Shown here piece by piece: positions 12,818 through 22,210 of a stretch of DNA of 53,500 nt. The position numbers were made by a program, and so were the translations under genes. This DNA is from Candidatus Levyibacteriota bacterium. GTDB lineage: Bacteria > Patescibacteriota > Microgenomatia > Levybacterales > UBA12049. The number at the start of each line of letters is the position of its first letter. Position 1 is the first letter of the stretch. Below the pieces are notes generated by a model. That model worked only from the letters and a program-made list of their open reading frames with translations, was not told the DNA's origin and did no database searches. Location: assembly GCA_016186645.1 (NCBI GenBank), contig JACPLF010000007.1, positions 73,151-126,650 of the forward strand. The letters run 5' to 3'.

Positions 12818-13070
12818 CGCCTGAGATAATTTTCTTGAAAAGATTGATAAAAGTAGCTCCTGTTTTTATGCCCGTTGCAATTCCGGACAAAGAAGATATT
12901 GGAGCAGAAACGCTCTGTGTTATAACATTGGTATTGTCTAAAACTTTATTTGCTTTGGAAACTGTTTTACGAAATTCACGAAGAATGAAAAATACCTGAA
13001 CGCCAAGTGCAAAAAGCAAAACTGATAGTAAAATTATAACTACAATAAGAATAATTTGTGCAGAATCCAT
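12777..13070 (-). CDS. small membrane protein (DUF948-like organisation)
   Basis: 97 aa; N-terminal TM helix followed by a helical segment, overlapping the next gene. Confidence 0.55.
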   Translation of the reverse strand: MDSAQIILIVVIILLSVLLFALGVQVFFILREFRKTVSKANKVLDNTNVITQSVSAPISSLSGIATGIKTGATFINLFKKIISGDDGKKKKKENKNG

Positions 13071-13123
13071 ATTAATTTACGATACCATTATACGTTTTTC
13101 CTGTCAATTGTAACAAAGAGCAT

Positions 13124-13762
13124 CTAATTGGACTTAACCTCAATATATCTATCCACCGTTGTAGTTTTGCTAAAATTATTAACTGCTTTTATTGTTATTC
13201 TTGCCTTTCCCGGAAAGACATTAACTTTTTTTGTAAAATTACCGTCTTTATCCAAAGATGCTGTTTCATTATTGATAAAAACAGTTGAATTCAGATCTGT
13301 TTTGCCCATTACTGTAATTTCTTGTGTCTTAATAATTTCTCCGTCTTTTGGTTTTGAAACACTAAGCGAGGGATTAAAAATCGCAGCCCTATACTGAAAA
13401 ATTATGTAGGCAGCAAGGACAATAAGAATTAAAATGATAACTTTAAGAGTATGCGCAAACTTAATTCTTTTGAGTGGAAAATCATCTTTCCTGGCAAATC
13501 CATCCGGAAGAACTTTTACAAATTTATCTTCATCATATTCTCTTTTAAAAAGAGCCAGGAGCTCGTGTTCGGGAAGTCCCAAAAACTTAGCATAATTCCT
13601 GACGAATCCATGAGCATATGTACCCAATGGTAATTTTTTATATTCCCCTTTTTCAATATATGTAAGGAACGAAAGTCTAATTTTTGTTGCTTTTGAAACA
13701 TCCTCCAGAGTCAATCCTTTTTTGATTCGCTCTTCAGAAAGTCTTTCTCCTGCATGTACCAT
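13124..13762 (-). CDS. RodZ-like HTH membrane protein
   Basis: 212 aa; cytoplasmic HTH (GERLSEERIKKGLTLEDVSKATKIRLSFLTYIEKGEYKKLPLGTYAHGFVRNYAKFLGL), TM helix, extracytoplasmic beta domain. Confidence 0.82.
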   Translation of the reverse strand: MVHAGERLSEERIKKGLTLEDVSKATKIRLSFLTYIEKGEYKKLPLGTYAHGFVRNYAKFLGLPEHELLALFKREYDEDKFVKVLPDGFARKDDFPLKRIKFAHTLKVIILILIVLAAYIIFQYRAAIFNPSLSVSKPKDGEIIKTQEITVMGKTDLNSTVFINNETASLDKDGNFTKKVNVFPGKARITIKAVNNFSKTTTVDRYIEVKSN

Positions 13763-13767
13763 AGCGG

Positions 13768-15915
13768 TTATCCTTGGTGTAGGGCGTTGATAATCTCTTC
13801 AGCATTTTTTACCAATACGTCTCTTGGTTTTGATCCCTCGGCATGGCCTACAACTCCCGCTGCTTCTAACTGATCCAGAATTCGCGCAGCTCTGGAATAC
13901 CCTATTGAAAGACGTCTTTGAAGAAGTGATGCCGAAGCCCGATCATACTGACAGACTGCTCTGATAGCTTCCTCAAATAGAGCATCTTTTCCGTCATTTC
14001 CCATTGATCCGGTTTTCTTCAAAACCAATGGGGTTGTAATAACCTCCTCAGTATATTCAACAGGAGGATTTTTGGTTTTGAGAAATTCTACAAGTCTTCT
14101 TACTTCCTTATCCGAAACGAATGCTCCTTGGATACGAGTCGGTTTTGCCTGATCAGGCGGAATATACAGCATGTCTCCGCGTCCCAAAAGTTTTTCTGCA
14201 CCTGGGGTATCAAGTATAACTCGGGAGTCAATCATTGAAGAAACATTAAATGCAATTCGGCATGGAACATTTGCTTTTATAAGACCTGTTATAACATCAA
14301 CTGACGGACGCTGAGTTGAGATAATCAAATGTATCCCTGTCGCTCTTGCCATCTGCGCTAGTCTTGCAATTGCATCTTCTACTTCAACCGGAGCAAATGC
14401 CATCAAATCTGCAAGTTCATCTATCAAAATAACTATATATGGAAGAGATTGGAAACCTGCTAATTCATTATAAGAATCGATATTCCTTACTCCTCTTTCG
14501 GCAAAAGTTTTGTATCTTCTCTCCATTTCGTCCATCGCCCATTTTAAAGATGCCAGAATTTTCTCAACTTCAACAATAACAGGAGTCATCAAATGCGGTA
14601 TGCCGTTATAACCTGTTAATTCCACTCTTTTAGGATCTATCAGAATAAGTTTTACCTCGGAAGGCGAGGCCCTAAATAAAAGTGAGGCAATAAAGGAATT
14701 GATAAGAACGGATTTTCCCGAGCCAGTTGTTCCGGCAATTAAAACATGCGGCATCTTTGCGATATTTGCGACAACTGGATTACCGCTTACATCCAATCCC
14801 AATGACACGATGAGTTTGGATTTGCTTTTATTCATAATGTTTGATTCAAGCATTGTTTTTAAAGTAACTACTTCCAGACTTCTATTGGGAATTTCTATTC
14901 CAACTAAATTTCTGCCCGGAATTGGCGCTTCAATTCTAATTTGTCCAGTCGGGGCTTCTGTTGCCAAAGCAAGATCATTAGAAAGACTGGTGATTTTGGA
15001 GATTTTCGTTCCTTGAGCAATCTCCATGGCATATTGAGTAACAGCCGGACCAAGATTAACCTCAACAACTTTTGCTTTTATAGAAAAACTTTGTAAGGTT
15101 TGCTCTATGGTCGTAGCGACTTTTTTTACATCTCCTCTGTCAGCCTTTTGCGGCGTTGCATCAGACAGAAGAGAGAAAGGAGGATATTCCCAAATACCTG
15201 CTTTTGTTAAAGAGTTGCTAACTAATTGATCTGCCAAAAGAGGAGGTTCTCTCTTGATTGCAGAAGAATTAATAATGGGAGCGCTGCTGGATAAGTTGGG
15301 AAGCGTTTTCCCTCCCTTTATTTTCATTGGCTTATCGTTAAAGGATGTATTGCTTTTATTCTTAAAAAAACCAATAAGTTTGCCGGGTAAAAGTCTATGA
15401 AGATTTTTAAATATAAGTGACACAAAATCTACAATTTGATCAACTGATGTATTGAAAAATACAATTAAACCAACAAGAACGCCGGCAAAATAAACAATGC
15501 TTGCGCCTATATTTGTTAAAATATCTGACAGAATTCCAAAAAGCTCTCTTCCAACCAATCCTCCGCGAGTTATGGCATCAAGCGATAAGAAGAAAAGCAA
15601 AAATCCAATCGAAACATTTATTCCGGATAAGAATAACTTGAGTTTTAAAAATAAAAATCCAAAGAATATTAAGACAAATGGAAAAAGAAATGAAACGGAT
15701 CCAAAATATCTATCTAGAAGATTATTTATGAAAACAAAAGAAGTTCCATTTTTGGTAAAAGATAAAAGAAGAATTATTCCGGCAACTATAAATCCAAAGG
15801 CAAAAATAGAATAAATAGTTCCTTTTTTGAGCTTTAGCTTTAATCTATTTCTTCTGTATCGCTTTCTTCTAGGCATAGGTATATCAACTATTATAACACC
15901 CAAAAGATGGGGCAC
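13768..15915 (-). CDS. ftsK: DNA translocase FtsK/SpoIIIE
   Basis: 715 aa; N-terminal TM helices, MPHVLIAGTTGSGKSVLINSFIASLLF, VILIDELADLMAFAPVEVEDAIARLAQMARATGIHLIISTQRPSVDVITGLIKANVPCRIAF, C-terminal gamma-like winged helix. Confidence 0.96.
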   Translation of the reverse strand: MPHLLGVIIVDIPMPRRKRYRRNRLKLKLKKGTIYSIFAFGFIVAGIILLLSFTKNGTSFVFINNLLDRYFGSVSFLFPFVLIFFGFLFLKLKLFLSGINVSIGFLLFFLSLDAITRGGLVGRELFGILSDILTNIGASIVYFAGVLVGLIVFFNTSVDQIVDFVSLIFKNLHRLLPGKLIGFFKNKSNTSFNDKPMKIKGGKTLPNLSSSAPIINSSAIKREPPLLADQLVSNSLTKAGIWEYPPFSLLSDATPQKADRGDVKKVATTIEQTLQSFSIKAKVVEVNLGPAVTQYAMEIAQGTKISKITSLSNDLALATEAPTGQIRIEAPIPGRNLVGIEIPNRSLEVVTLKTMLESNIMNKSKSKLIVSLGLDVSGNPVVANIAKMPHVLIAGTTGSGKSVLINSFIASLLFRASPSEVKLILIDPKRVELTGYNGIPHLMTPVIVEVEKILASLKWAMDEMERRYKTFAERGVRNIDSYNELAGFQSLPYIVILIDELADLMAFAPVEVEDAIARLAQMARATGIHLIISTQRPSVDVITGLIKANVPCRIAFNVSSMIDSRVILDTPGAEKLLGRGDMLYIPPDQAKPTRIQGAFVSDKEVRRLVEFLKTKNPPVEYTEEVITTPLVLKKTGSMGNDGKDALFEEAIRAVCQYDRASASLLQRRLSIGYSRAARILDQLEAAGVVGHAEGSKPRDVLVKNAEEIINALHQG

Positions 15916-15938
15916 AAGTTGAATTATAAAAGAGATTC

Positions 15939-16238
15939 CTATAATAATCTATAAAGATCGTGCTTTCCTGCTCTTAAGAGCAGCACTCGTTTGTTTTTTC
16001 TATCTACATCGTAGTATATCCTGTCCCCTTTAGATACACGAATTGTATACTCACCTAAATTATGCTCATTTATTTTCTCTATTCCTTTTACAGTATAGTC
16101 AGTGGGATTATTCCTTAATTTACTTAAAGCCTTCTCTACTTGTCTTTTTCTTCTACGATGAAGTAATTCTAATTCTCTTTTTCCTTTTCCCGAAGATGGT
16201 AATACAATCTCAAACTCATCTTTTCTTCTTTGATTCAT
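15939..16238 (-). CDS. RelE/ParE-family toxin-like protein
   Basis: 99 aa; VEKALSKLRNNPTDYTVKGIEKINEHNLGEYTIRVSKGDRIYYDVDRKNKRVLLLRAGKHDLYRL; overlaps the upstream ORF by 23 nt. Confidence 0.65.
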   Translation of the reverse strand: MNQRRKDEFEIVLPSSGKGKRELELLHRRRKRQVEKALSKLRNNPTDYTVKGIEKINEHNLGEYTIRVSKGDRIYYDVDRKNKRVLLLRAGKHDLYRLL

Positions 16239-16461
16239 TAGCTTTTATAAACTGTTCCCAAGTTGATATTCTACCTTTCGAAATCAACTCTCTGGATTCA
16301 GCTACAATCTCCATGTGCTCTGCTAATATTTTTGCGTTTTCATAATTTTCACTTGTCTTTTCTAAGGGCACGATAATAAATTGAACACTGTAATCGTTAG
16401 GAGCAACTAAAGACTTAACTATTGGAATTTTTGTTTGTGGTTGATAGTTTATTATATTCAT
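16216..16461 (-). CDS. putative cognate antitoxin
   Basis: 81 aa ORF immediately upstream of and overlapping the RelE-like gene. Confidence 0.5.
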   Translation of the reverse strand: MNIINYQPQTKIPIVKSLVAPNDYSVQFIIVPLEKTSENYENAKILAEHMEIVAESRELISKGRISTWEQFIKANESKKKR

Positions 16462-16463
16462 AT

Positions 16464-16730
16464 TTATTCTGATTTAATCTTTCCTAAGTGACTATTCAAG
16501 ATCGCAAGCAAGTCTTTTGCAACTGGTAGAGATAAAACTACCCGTGACACCAAGGTTCCAAACTGATTTCCATCTTTACTAATATCCTGAGGATGAATAA
16601 ATACAAAATCAATTATTACCTCTCCTGTTCTTGAAGATGTGCTCACTCGAATAATATTGGCATTAACAGGTGCTCTTAAATGCTCAGGAATGTTAACTTG
16701 TAATGATTTTGGTTTTCCTGATTCATCCAT
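16464..16730 (-). CDS. DUF3467-like protein
   Basis: 88 aa; VNIPEHLRAPVNANIIRVS...VIIDFVFIHPQ...TLVSRVVLSLPVAKDLLAIL matches the DUF3467 pattern. Confidence 0.65.
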   Translation of the reverse strand: MDESGKPKSLQVNIPEHLRAPVNANIIRVSTSSRTGEVIIDFVFIHPQDISKDGNQFGTLVSRVVLSLPVAKDLLAILNSHLGKIKSE

Positions 16731-16769
16731 AATAATATGATTATACCATATTTTCGATAATAGAAGATC

Positions 16770-16827
16770 TCAGACCTCGATCACAACCGGGAGAACGAGG
16801 GGGTGGCGGCGGAGGTCTTTGAAAATT
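16770..16827 (-). pseudogene. orphan duplicate of the rnj 3' end (last 18 codons plus stop)
   Basis: Minus strand ATTTTCAAAGACCTCCGCCGCCACCCCCTCGTTCTCCCGGTTGTGATCGAGGTCTGA = IFKDLRRHPLVLPVVIEV*, versus rnj C-terminus IFKDLRRRPLVLPVVIEV*. Confidence 0.85.
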
Positions 16828-18673
16828 AGTGGATTTTTAAGGAGCCTTTTGTGATTGGAGTTATTGGATCTGCATTTTCTGGGTCACCTGCTTGATTATC
16901 ATAAAATAAGTTATTTGAAGAATCGATTATCTTTATTCTAATTCTATCTGTTCCAACTTTTTTATCTTCGTCAATTACTGATATAAAAATTGCATAGCTT
17001 CCTGAACCATTAATCGTTCCTATGCCCTTAAGTACGGCTTTATTGCCATTTATTACCAGCCATTGCAAAGAAGTTGAATCAAAACTAAAGTTTCCTCCTT
17101 TGAAATCTAAATTTATTTTTCCCGCAGGCACTGTATTATTTCCATTATATTTAGCCTGTATATTAAATTTTAATTGTCCAGTTACAGTAGGATTTTGAAT
17201 ATATGCTCCTAATTGTGAATTAAATGAGCCGGAACCTGTGACAAAACCTGCGCTTGGATCATAAATAACAACGGAACTATAACTTGCAGTACCTGAAGCA
17301 CCATGGTTGTCCGTAACCGTTACGCTTACCGTATAAACTCCTGCTGCAGTGTAAGTATGAGTTCCGCTTACTGACCCTGATCCGTTATTCTCTATAACAG
17401 AACCTGCTGATGCCGTATTGTCTCCCCAATTCCACACCGCTGTATGAGTACCACCAGTGTCAGAATCTGTAAATGTTGCGCCCACTGAAATAGAAGTGTT
17501 TACAGACACTGAATCCGCAGGCGCTGTAATTGCATCAACCACCGGAGAAACATTGTCAGAATAAAGTTCAGCAATAAGAGTGTCTCCAGCACCGAGTGTA
17601 CCTCCCCCCACAACAAGCACCTTACCGTTAGGCAAAATGGTCGCTGTATGATTATTGCGAGCATAGGTCATATTTCCAGTTGAGGAAAATGTGCCAATGA
17701 CCGGATCATATAGCTCTGCAGAGGAGAGTTTATGAACACCCCCATCACTATATCCGCCAGTGATGAGCACATTGCCGTTGGATAATAATGTTGCAGTATT
17801 CGTCCAACGCCCCTGAAGCATATCCCCCGTAGTTACAGCTATGCCAGCAACAGGATCATAAAGTTCTGCTGAGTCAAGAGGAAATACATAATTGTTATAG
17901 CCACCCGCAGTTAATAATTTACCGTTTAGTAAAACTGTAGCAGTGTGATCAATGCGGGGATAAACTGAATTTCCTGCCAAAGAAAAAGTTCCATGGTTTG
18001 GATCATATATCTCCAAATTGGTACCCGGATCAGGATCAAAAACGGTTGGCCTGTTGCCGCCTATGACCAATACTTTACCATTGCTCAATAATGTAGCTGT
18101 ATGGCCATAGCGAGCATACGTTATATCTCCAGTTAGTGTAAAACTACCTGTGGCAGGATCGTAAATTTCTGTATGTCGGGTGCTGCCAATTCCGTCTGTT
18201 GATCCTCCCACAATAAGTATCTTACCGTTAGAGAGTAAAGTAGCAGTGTGTCCATTGCGACCGTAAGCCATACTGCCAGTCGGAGTGAATATGCCAGTCG
18301 CAGGATCGTATAATTCTGCCTCACCTGAAGTATGATATGCCACTATACCTCCAGCAATCAATACTTTTCCATTAGGTAATAACGTCGCTGTATTGCCATA
18401 TTGACGGGATGCAAGGAGATTGCCAGTCTGAGAAAATGTACCAACTCCTGTATCATAAAGCTCCGCTGTTGGTATACTACCATTACCACCAACAATCAAT
18501 ACTTTACCGCTAGGAAGTAGAGTAGCTGAGTGACCGCTCCGTCCATAATTCAAGCTACCAGTTGCAGTGAAGATTCCCGAAGCGTAACTAGGTATAGCTG
18601 TACCAAATAATCCAGCTATACCAATGAGACAAATCAATATTGAAACTAGAATGTTTTTAAACTTAAAAACCAT
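16826..18673 (-). CDS. secreted kelch-repeat protein with PKD domain
   Basis: 615 aa; signal peptide; repeated HTATLLSNGKVLIVGG...AELYDPATGTFT blades; PKD: WNWGDNTASAGSV...GTHTYTAAGVYTVSVTVTDNHGASG. Confidence 0.85.
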   Translation of the reverse strand: MVFKFKNILVSILICLIGIAGLFGTAIPSYASGIFTATGSLNYGRSGHSATLLPSGKVLIVGGNGSIPTAELYDTGVGTFSQTGNLLASRQYGNTATLLPNGKVLIAGGIVAYHTSGEAELYDPATGIFTPTGSMAYGRNGHTATLLSNGKILIVGGSTDGIGSTRHTEIYDPATGSFTLTGDITYARYGHTATLLSNGKVLVIGGNRPTVFDPDPGTNLEIYDPNHGTFSLAGNSVYPRIDHTATVLLNGKLLTAGGYNNYVFPLDSAELYDPVAGIAVTTGDMLQGRWTNTATLLSNGNVLITGGYSDGGVHKLSSAELYDPVIGTFSSTGNMTYARNNHTATILPNGKVLVVGGGTLGAGDTLIAELYSDNVSPVVDAITAPADSVSVNTSISVGATFTDSDTGGTHTAVWNWGDNTASAGSVIENNGSGSVSGTHTYTAAGVYTVSVTVTDNHGASGTASYSSVVIYDPSAGFVTGSGSFNSQLGAYIQNPTVTGQLKFNIQAKYNGNNTVPAGKINLDFKGGNFSFDSTSLQWLVINGNKAVLKGIGTINGSGSYAIFISVIDEDKKVGTDRIRIKIIDSSNNLFYDNQAGDPENADPITPITKGSLKIH

Positions 18674-18717
18674 ACACTATTCGTATCAAAGTTTACTTTA
18701 CGTGTCAATGTTCAATT

Positions 18718-20472
18718 TTAAAAATCGTCAATGGGTTGATTTTTTACAATCCGATCCTGCACCTCTTTTGTATAGGCTGTAGGAAGAAGATTATAAGCAT
18801 GCGTTATTGCCTGAATTGCGTTTTGCTTATGCCCCACTTTATATTCTGCCAATGCCAATAGTATCCAAAGTTGATCATTGTTAGGAAATATTTTTAATGC
18901 CTGTTGAGCAGCTTCTAGAGATCTTTGAGAGTTATTTGCTTTTAGTAGTATGTATATTCTATTGTGATATGCCGGATAATAATGGCTGTCCATTTGAATA
19001 GCTTTACCTAAATATTTTTCAGCTTGAGATAAATTTCCTTCTCGCATAAAAACTAGACCCATACTAGAAAAGGCGGAAGCAGTCGGGAGCAAATCAATAG
19101 ATTGCTGAAAATGGTCCTTTGCTCGTTTATTGTCTCCTAAAAGATATAATTCGATGCCAAGTTTATTTTGCAAATAAAAATTGTCCCTGTTAACTAGTGC
19201 ATCGCGAGAAAACAAACTATAACTACTATTCCAATCTGTATTTCGCACTATTGATCTTAGGCAAAAAATTATGAAACAAGTAATAATAAGTATGTACATT
19301 ATTATTTTTATATTTGTATTTTTAATAGTAATTGCATTAGCACTTACTCCTATTATTCCAAGCAATCCAACCATCGGGAAATAAAACCATCGATCAGCTA
19401 CTGTCATATCCAAAGGGAAAATCTGCAAATGAAGACCCAAGCCTATTAAAAACCAAAACACGAAAAAAAGATATGTTGGAAAGTGTAATTTTTTCTTCCA
19501 AATAAACACACCAAATGCCAATAGTACTAGAAAAAAGACACCTACAATTATCAACGGTATAAAAAAATCTTTCGCGTTAAAATTCTTGACAAGCCACATT
19601 TGACCAACCGATAGGTTAACGGGAATGAAAAAAGTATAGACATAGAATAAAATAATTTTAGGAATAGTGATCAACCGCTCTAGCATTGAAGCTGTGGCAA
19701 TTGGATCAACGTGTATTGAGCTGAAATAAATTTTCCCAACAAAAAAACGTAATCCAAGATATGTTCCTATCGATAACAGTGACGTTGCAAAATACTGCTT
19801 AAACCTTTTTACATGAAATAAAAATATATAAGTGGTAACTATCACTACAAATAGTATTCCAGTTTCCTTAGACAACAAAGACGACAATAATAAAAGAGGG
19901 GTTGCAATTAAAGAGAAAAATCCTGACTGTTTTTCAGATTGATTTGCTTTAAAAACAATAAGTATTGCCAACATCCCGAAAAAGAAAAACAACACTTCTT
20001 GAACGGCGGAAATATATACTGCTGATTCAACGTTTATGGGATGGGCAAGAAATATCAAAGACAAAAAAAGAGAAAGTTTTTTGGAGAAAAAATGAGAAAA
20101 AAGAATAAAGACTAATGTTGTGTTTATAATATGAAACGCTATCTGGAAAAAATGGAAATAAAAAGCATTTTGGCCAAACACAGTGTAAATTGAAGAGAAA
20201 AAAATCGTCATAAAAGGCTTGTAATATGTACCAGCTAATTGGTCTACGTTATTGCCTGGATCAAAAGTCCCACCTGCAAAAAAGCCAACAATATTCTGTA
20301 TTGAATGAGCTTTTGTGTTATTTATAATTTGTCCTACGTCGTCCCAGACAAAGCCATTGAAAAGAGAATTGAAAAAAACGATAAATCCGAGAATAATAAT
20401 GATATAAATTGCTTTGGGTATAGTTAAGGGATTAAAAAAATTAAGGAAGGGCTCTTGCTCCTTTTCATTCAT
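18718..20472 (-). CDS. multi-TM protein with C-terminal TPRs (TMTC/O-mannosyltransferase-like)
   Basis: 584 aa; NGFVWDDVGQIINN, YYKPFMTIFFSSIYTVFGQNAFYFHFFQIAFHIINTTLVF, then TPR repeats. Confidence 0.7.
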   Translation of the reverse strand: MNEKEQEPFLNFFNPLTIPKAIYIIIILGFIVFFNSLFNGFVWDDVGQIINNTKAHSIQNIVGFFAGGTFDPGNNVDQLAGTYYKPFMTIFFSSIYTVFGQNAFYFHFFQIAFHIINTTLVFILFSHFFSKKLSLFLSLIFLAHPINVESAVYISAVQEVLFFFFGMLAILIVFKANQSEKQSGFFSLIATPLLLLSSLLSKETGILFVVIVTTYIFLFHVKRFKQYFATSLLSIGTYLGLRFFVGKIYFSSIHVDPIATASMLERLITIPKIILFYVYTFFIPVNLSVGQMWLVKNFNAKDFFIPLIIVGVFFLVLLAFGVFIWKKKLHFPTYLFFVFWFLIGLGLHLQIFPLDMTVADRWFYFPMVGLLGIIGVSANAITIKNTNIKIIMYILIITCFIIFCLRSIVRNTDWNSSYSLFSRDALVNRDNFYLQNKLGIELYLLGDNKRAKDHFQQSIDLLPTASAFSSMGLVFMREGNLSQAEKYLGKAIQMDSHYYPAYHNRIYILLKANNSQRSLEAAQQALKIFPNNDQLWILLALAEYKVGHKQNAIQAITHAYNLLPTAYTKEVQDRIVKNQPIDDF

Positions 20473-20522
20473 GATCTTATGCTACTACTATAAAGTACGC
20501 GTTTCAACATCGGAATTAGTTG

Positions 20523-22156
20523 TTATTTTCTTTTGAAAACTACAACCCGTGAATTATTAGTTATTAATTCATATTTTTTATTATTACTTAAAGATTCTAA
20601 ATTTTCATCGATAGCCTTAACATTAGTTAAAACTGGTGGCATAAGCAAATTAACAACAACGTAGTCAGAGGTTTCATTTTCAACTGGAATTGATTTAACT
20701 TTTCCAAAAGATCTATAAATATGGGGAACAATCTGATATTGTGTTGATACTGATGCATCTTTGGGTATTTGGTTTATAACATCATTCAATACTAATAAGT
20801 TTTCATCAGGCAGAGTTTTTTGTCGTCCGATGTCATAAATAGAATACGCATGATAACCGTTAATTGTGTTTGCAGCAAAAGCTACATAAAAAATTAAAAT
20901 TCCAAAAAAAATGTTCCAATGGGGAATAATTCGTTGAACATAATTTTTTTTAGAAATAGACATTAAAGATTCTATAGTTGCAACAACGATAACACCAGTT
21001 AGCGCTGCGCTATAATGTGTCCCGCTAATTCCTGCAAGGTTAGAACTTAACAGTTTTATTAATAAAGAAGGTATAACGATAATTAATGCCGGTGGATACA
21101 AAAATGACAAAAAAGAAAAAGATCCAAACGAAAGAAAAATAGTATCAACTTTGTAGCTTGGGTTTACCAATGTATTAAAGAAGATATATGGCTGAAAAAC
21201 TAATAACTTGATAATCCCCATAAGTCCAGTTCCTTCTGCTGATCCATATTGCCCCCAATGCCCAAAACCTCCATCTGAGAAACGAGGGAATATTAGTTGG
21301 AAACACAAAAAATACCAGAGTAATGACGCTAAGAATGTTCCAATGCCTATGGCCTTTTCTTTCTTAAATAGTACAAGGTAAAAGCTCCAAAACAATAGAA
21401 TGAATGCTACCTCCTCTTTTACGAATAGGCACAATAACACAAAAAGAAAATATAATTTTATTTTTTTCTTCGTATAAAAATAGTACATCCAGAAAAGTAA
21501 CGTAGGCAGAAACATTATTGGATGAAAACCGTATTCAGTGCCATACTGTAACCCTCCGAAGGCAATATAAGAAAAAGCTATTGCCAGGCCGATCAACCTT
21601 GATTTCAGCCTATCATTTACAATAAGATAAAGAGGAATTATCCCTGATATTACAATTCCCGCCTGGATTATCATCAAAAGTCCTGCAGATTTTATAAACC
21701 AATAAATTGGCGCTATAAAAAGAATAATTGGCTCAAAATGGTCTCCCCACACAAATCTTTGGGTATATCCCAAATACGAGGAGTCTGAAATTCCGAAAGT
21801 TGCCAAATGGCAGAATGATAATATGTAAGATCAACTACTTCAGACACGAACGAAACATATCTGGAATATGTAACAACCAGTAAAAATAAAGCATAAATCA
21901 CCAAGCCTATTTTTAACAATAGTAAGATAATTTCCTTTTTATGTGTGTCCATGACTCTGGCAAAAGAGCTAATGGAAAATAAAGCTACTATTAATCCAAC
22001 GACAACAAATAAGATGTAATTTAATTCGACATTTCTAACTATGGTATCAGGGAATTTACGTACCAGATGAAGATAGGAAGGTGGAAGTAAAATAAAAAAA
22101 GAGGTAATAAAAAATATTATTGTATTTTTAAAATTGAAAAGACCCTCTTTTTTCAT
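20523..22156 (-). pseudogene. DUF2079-like multi-TM protein, split by a frame change (ORFs 21713..22156 and 20523..21806)
   Basis: The upstream ORF ends shortly after YYHSAIWQLS; the second frame continues SSYLGYTQRFVWGDHFEPIILFIAPIYW, together giving the usual DUF2079 layout. The frames overlap at 21713-21806. Confidence 0.65.
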
Positions 22157-22210
22157 AACAAAAGTATTTCAGAAGCAAGGAGACATGTCAACATATGCCT
22201 TATTGCTTAT

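Noticed and set aside
16990-18600. Regularly spaced repeated DNA in the kelch gene, considered as a CRISPR-like or tandem array
   Set aside because: Repeats are coding kelch blades (HTATLLSNGKVLIVGG), diverged and in frame; no constant repeat/variable spacer structure.
21713-21806. Programmed frameshift in the DUF2079-like gene
   Set aside because: No convincing slippery site plus stimulator identified; indel or sequence error is simpler, so reported only as a frame break.
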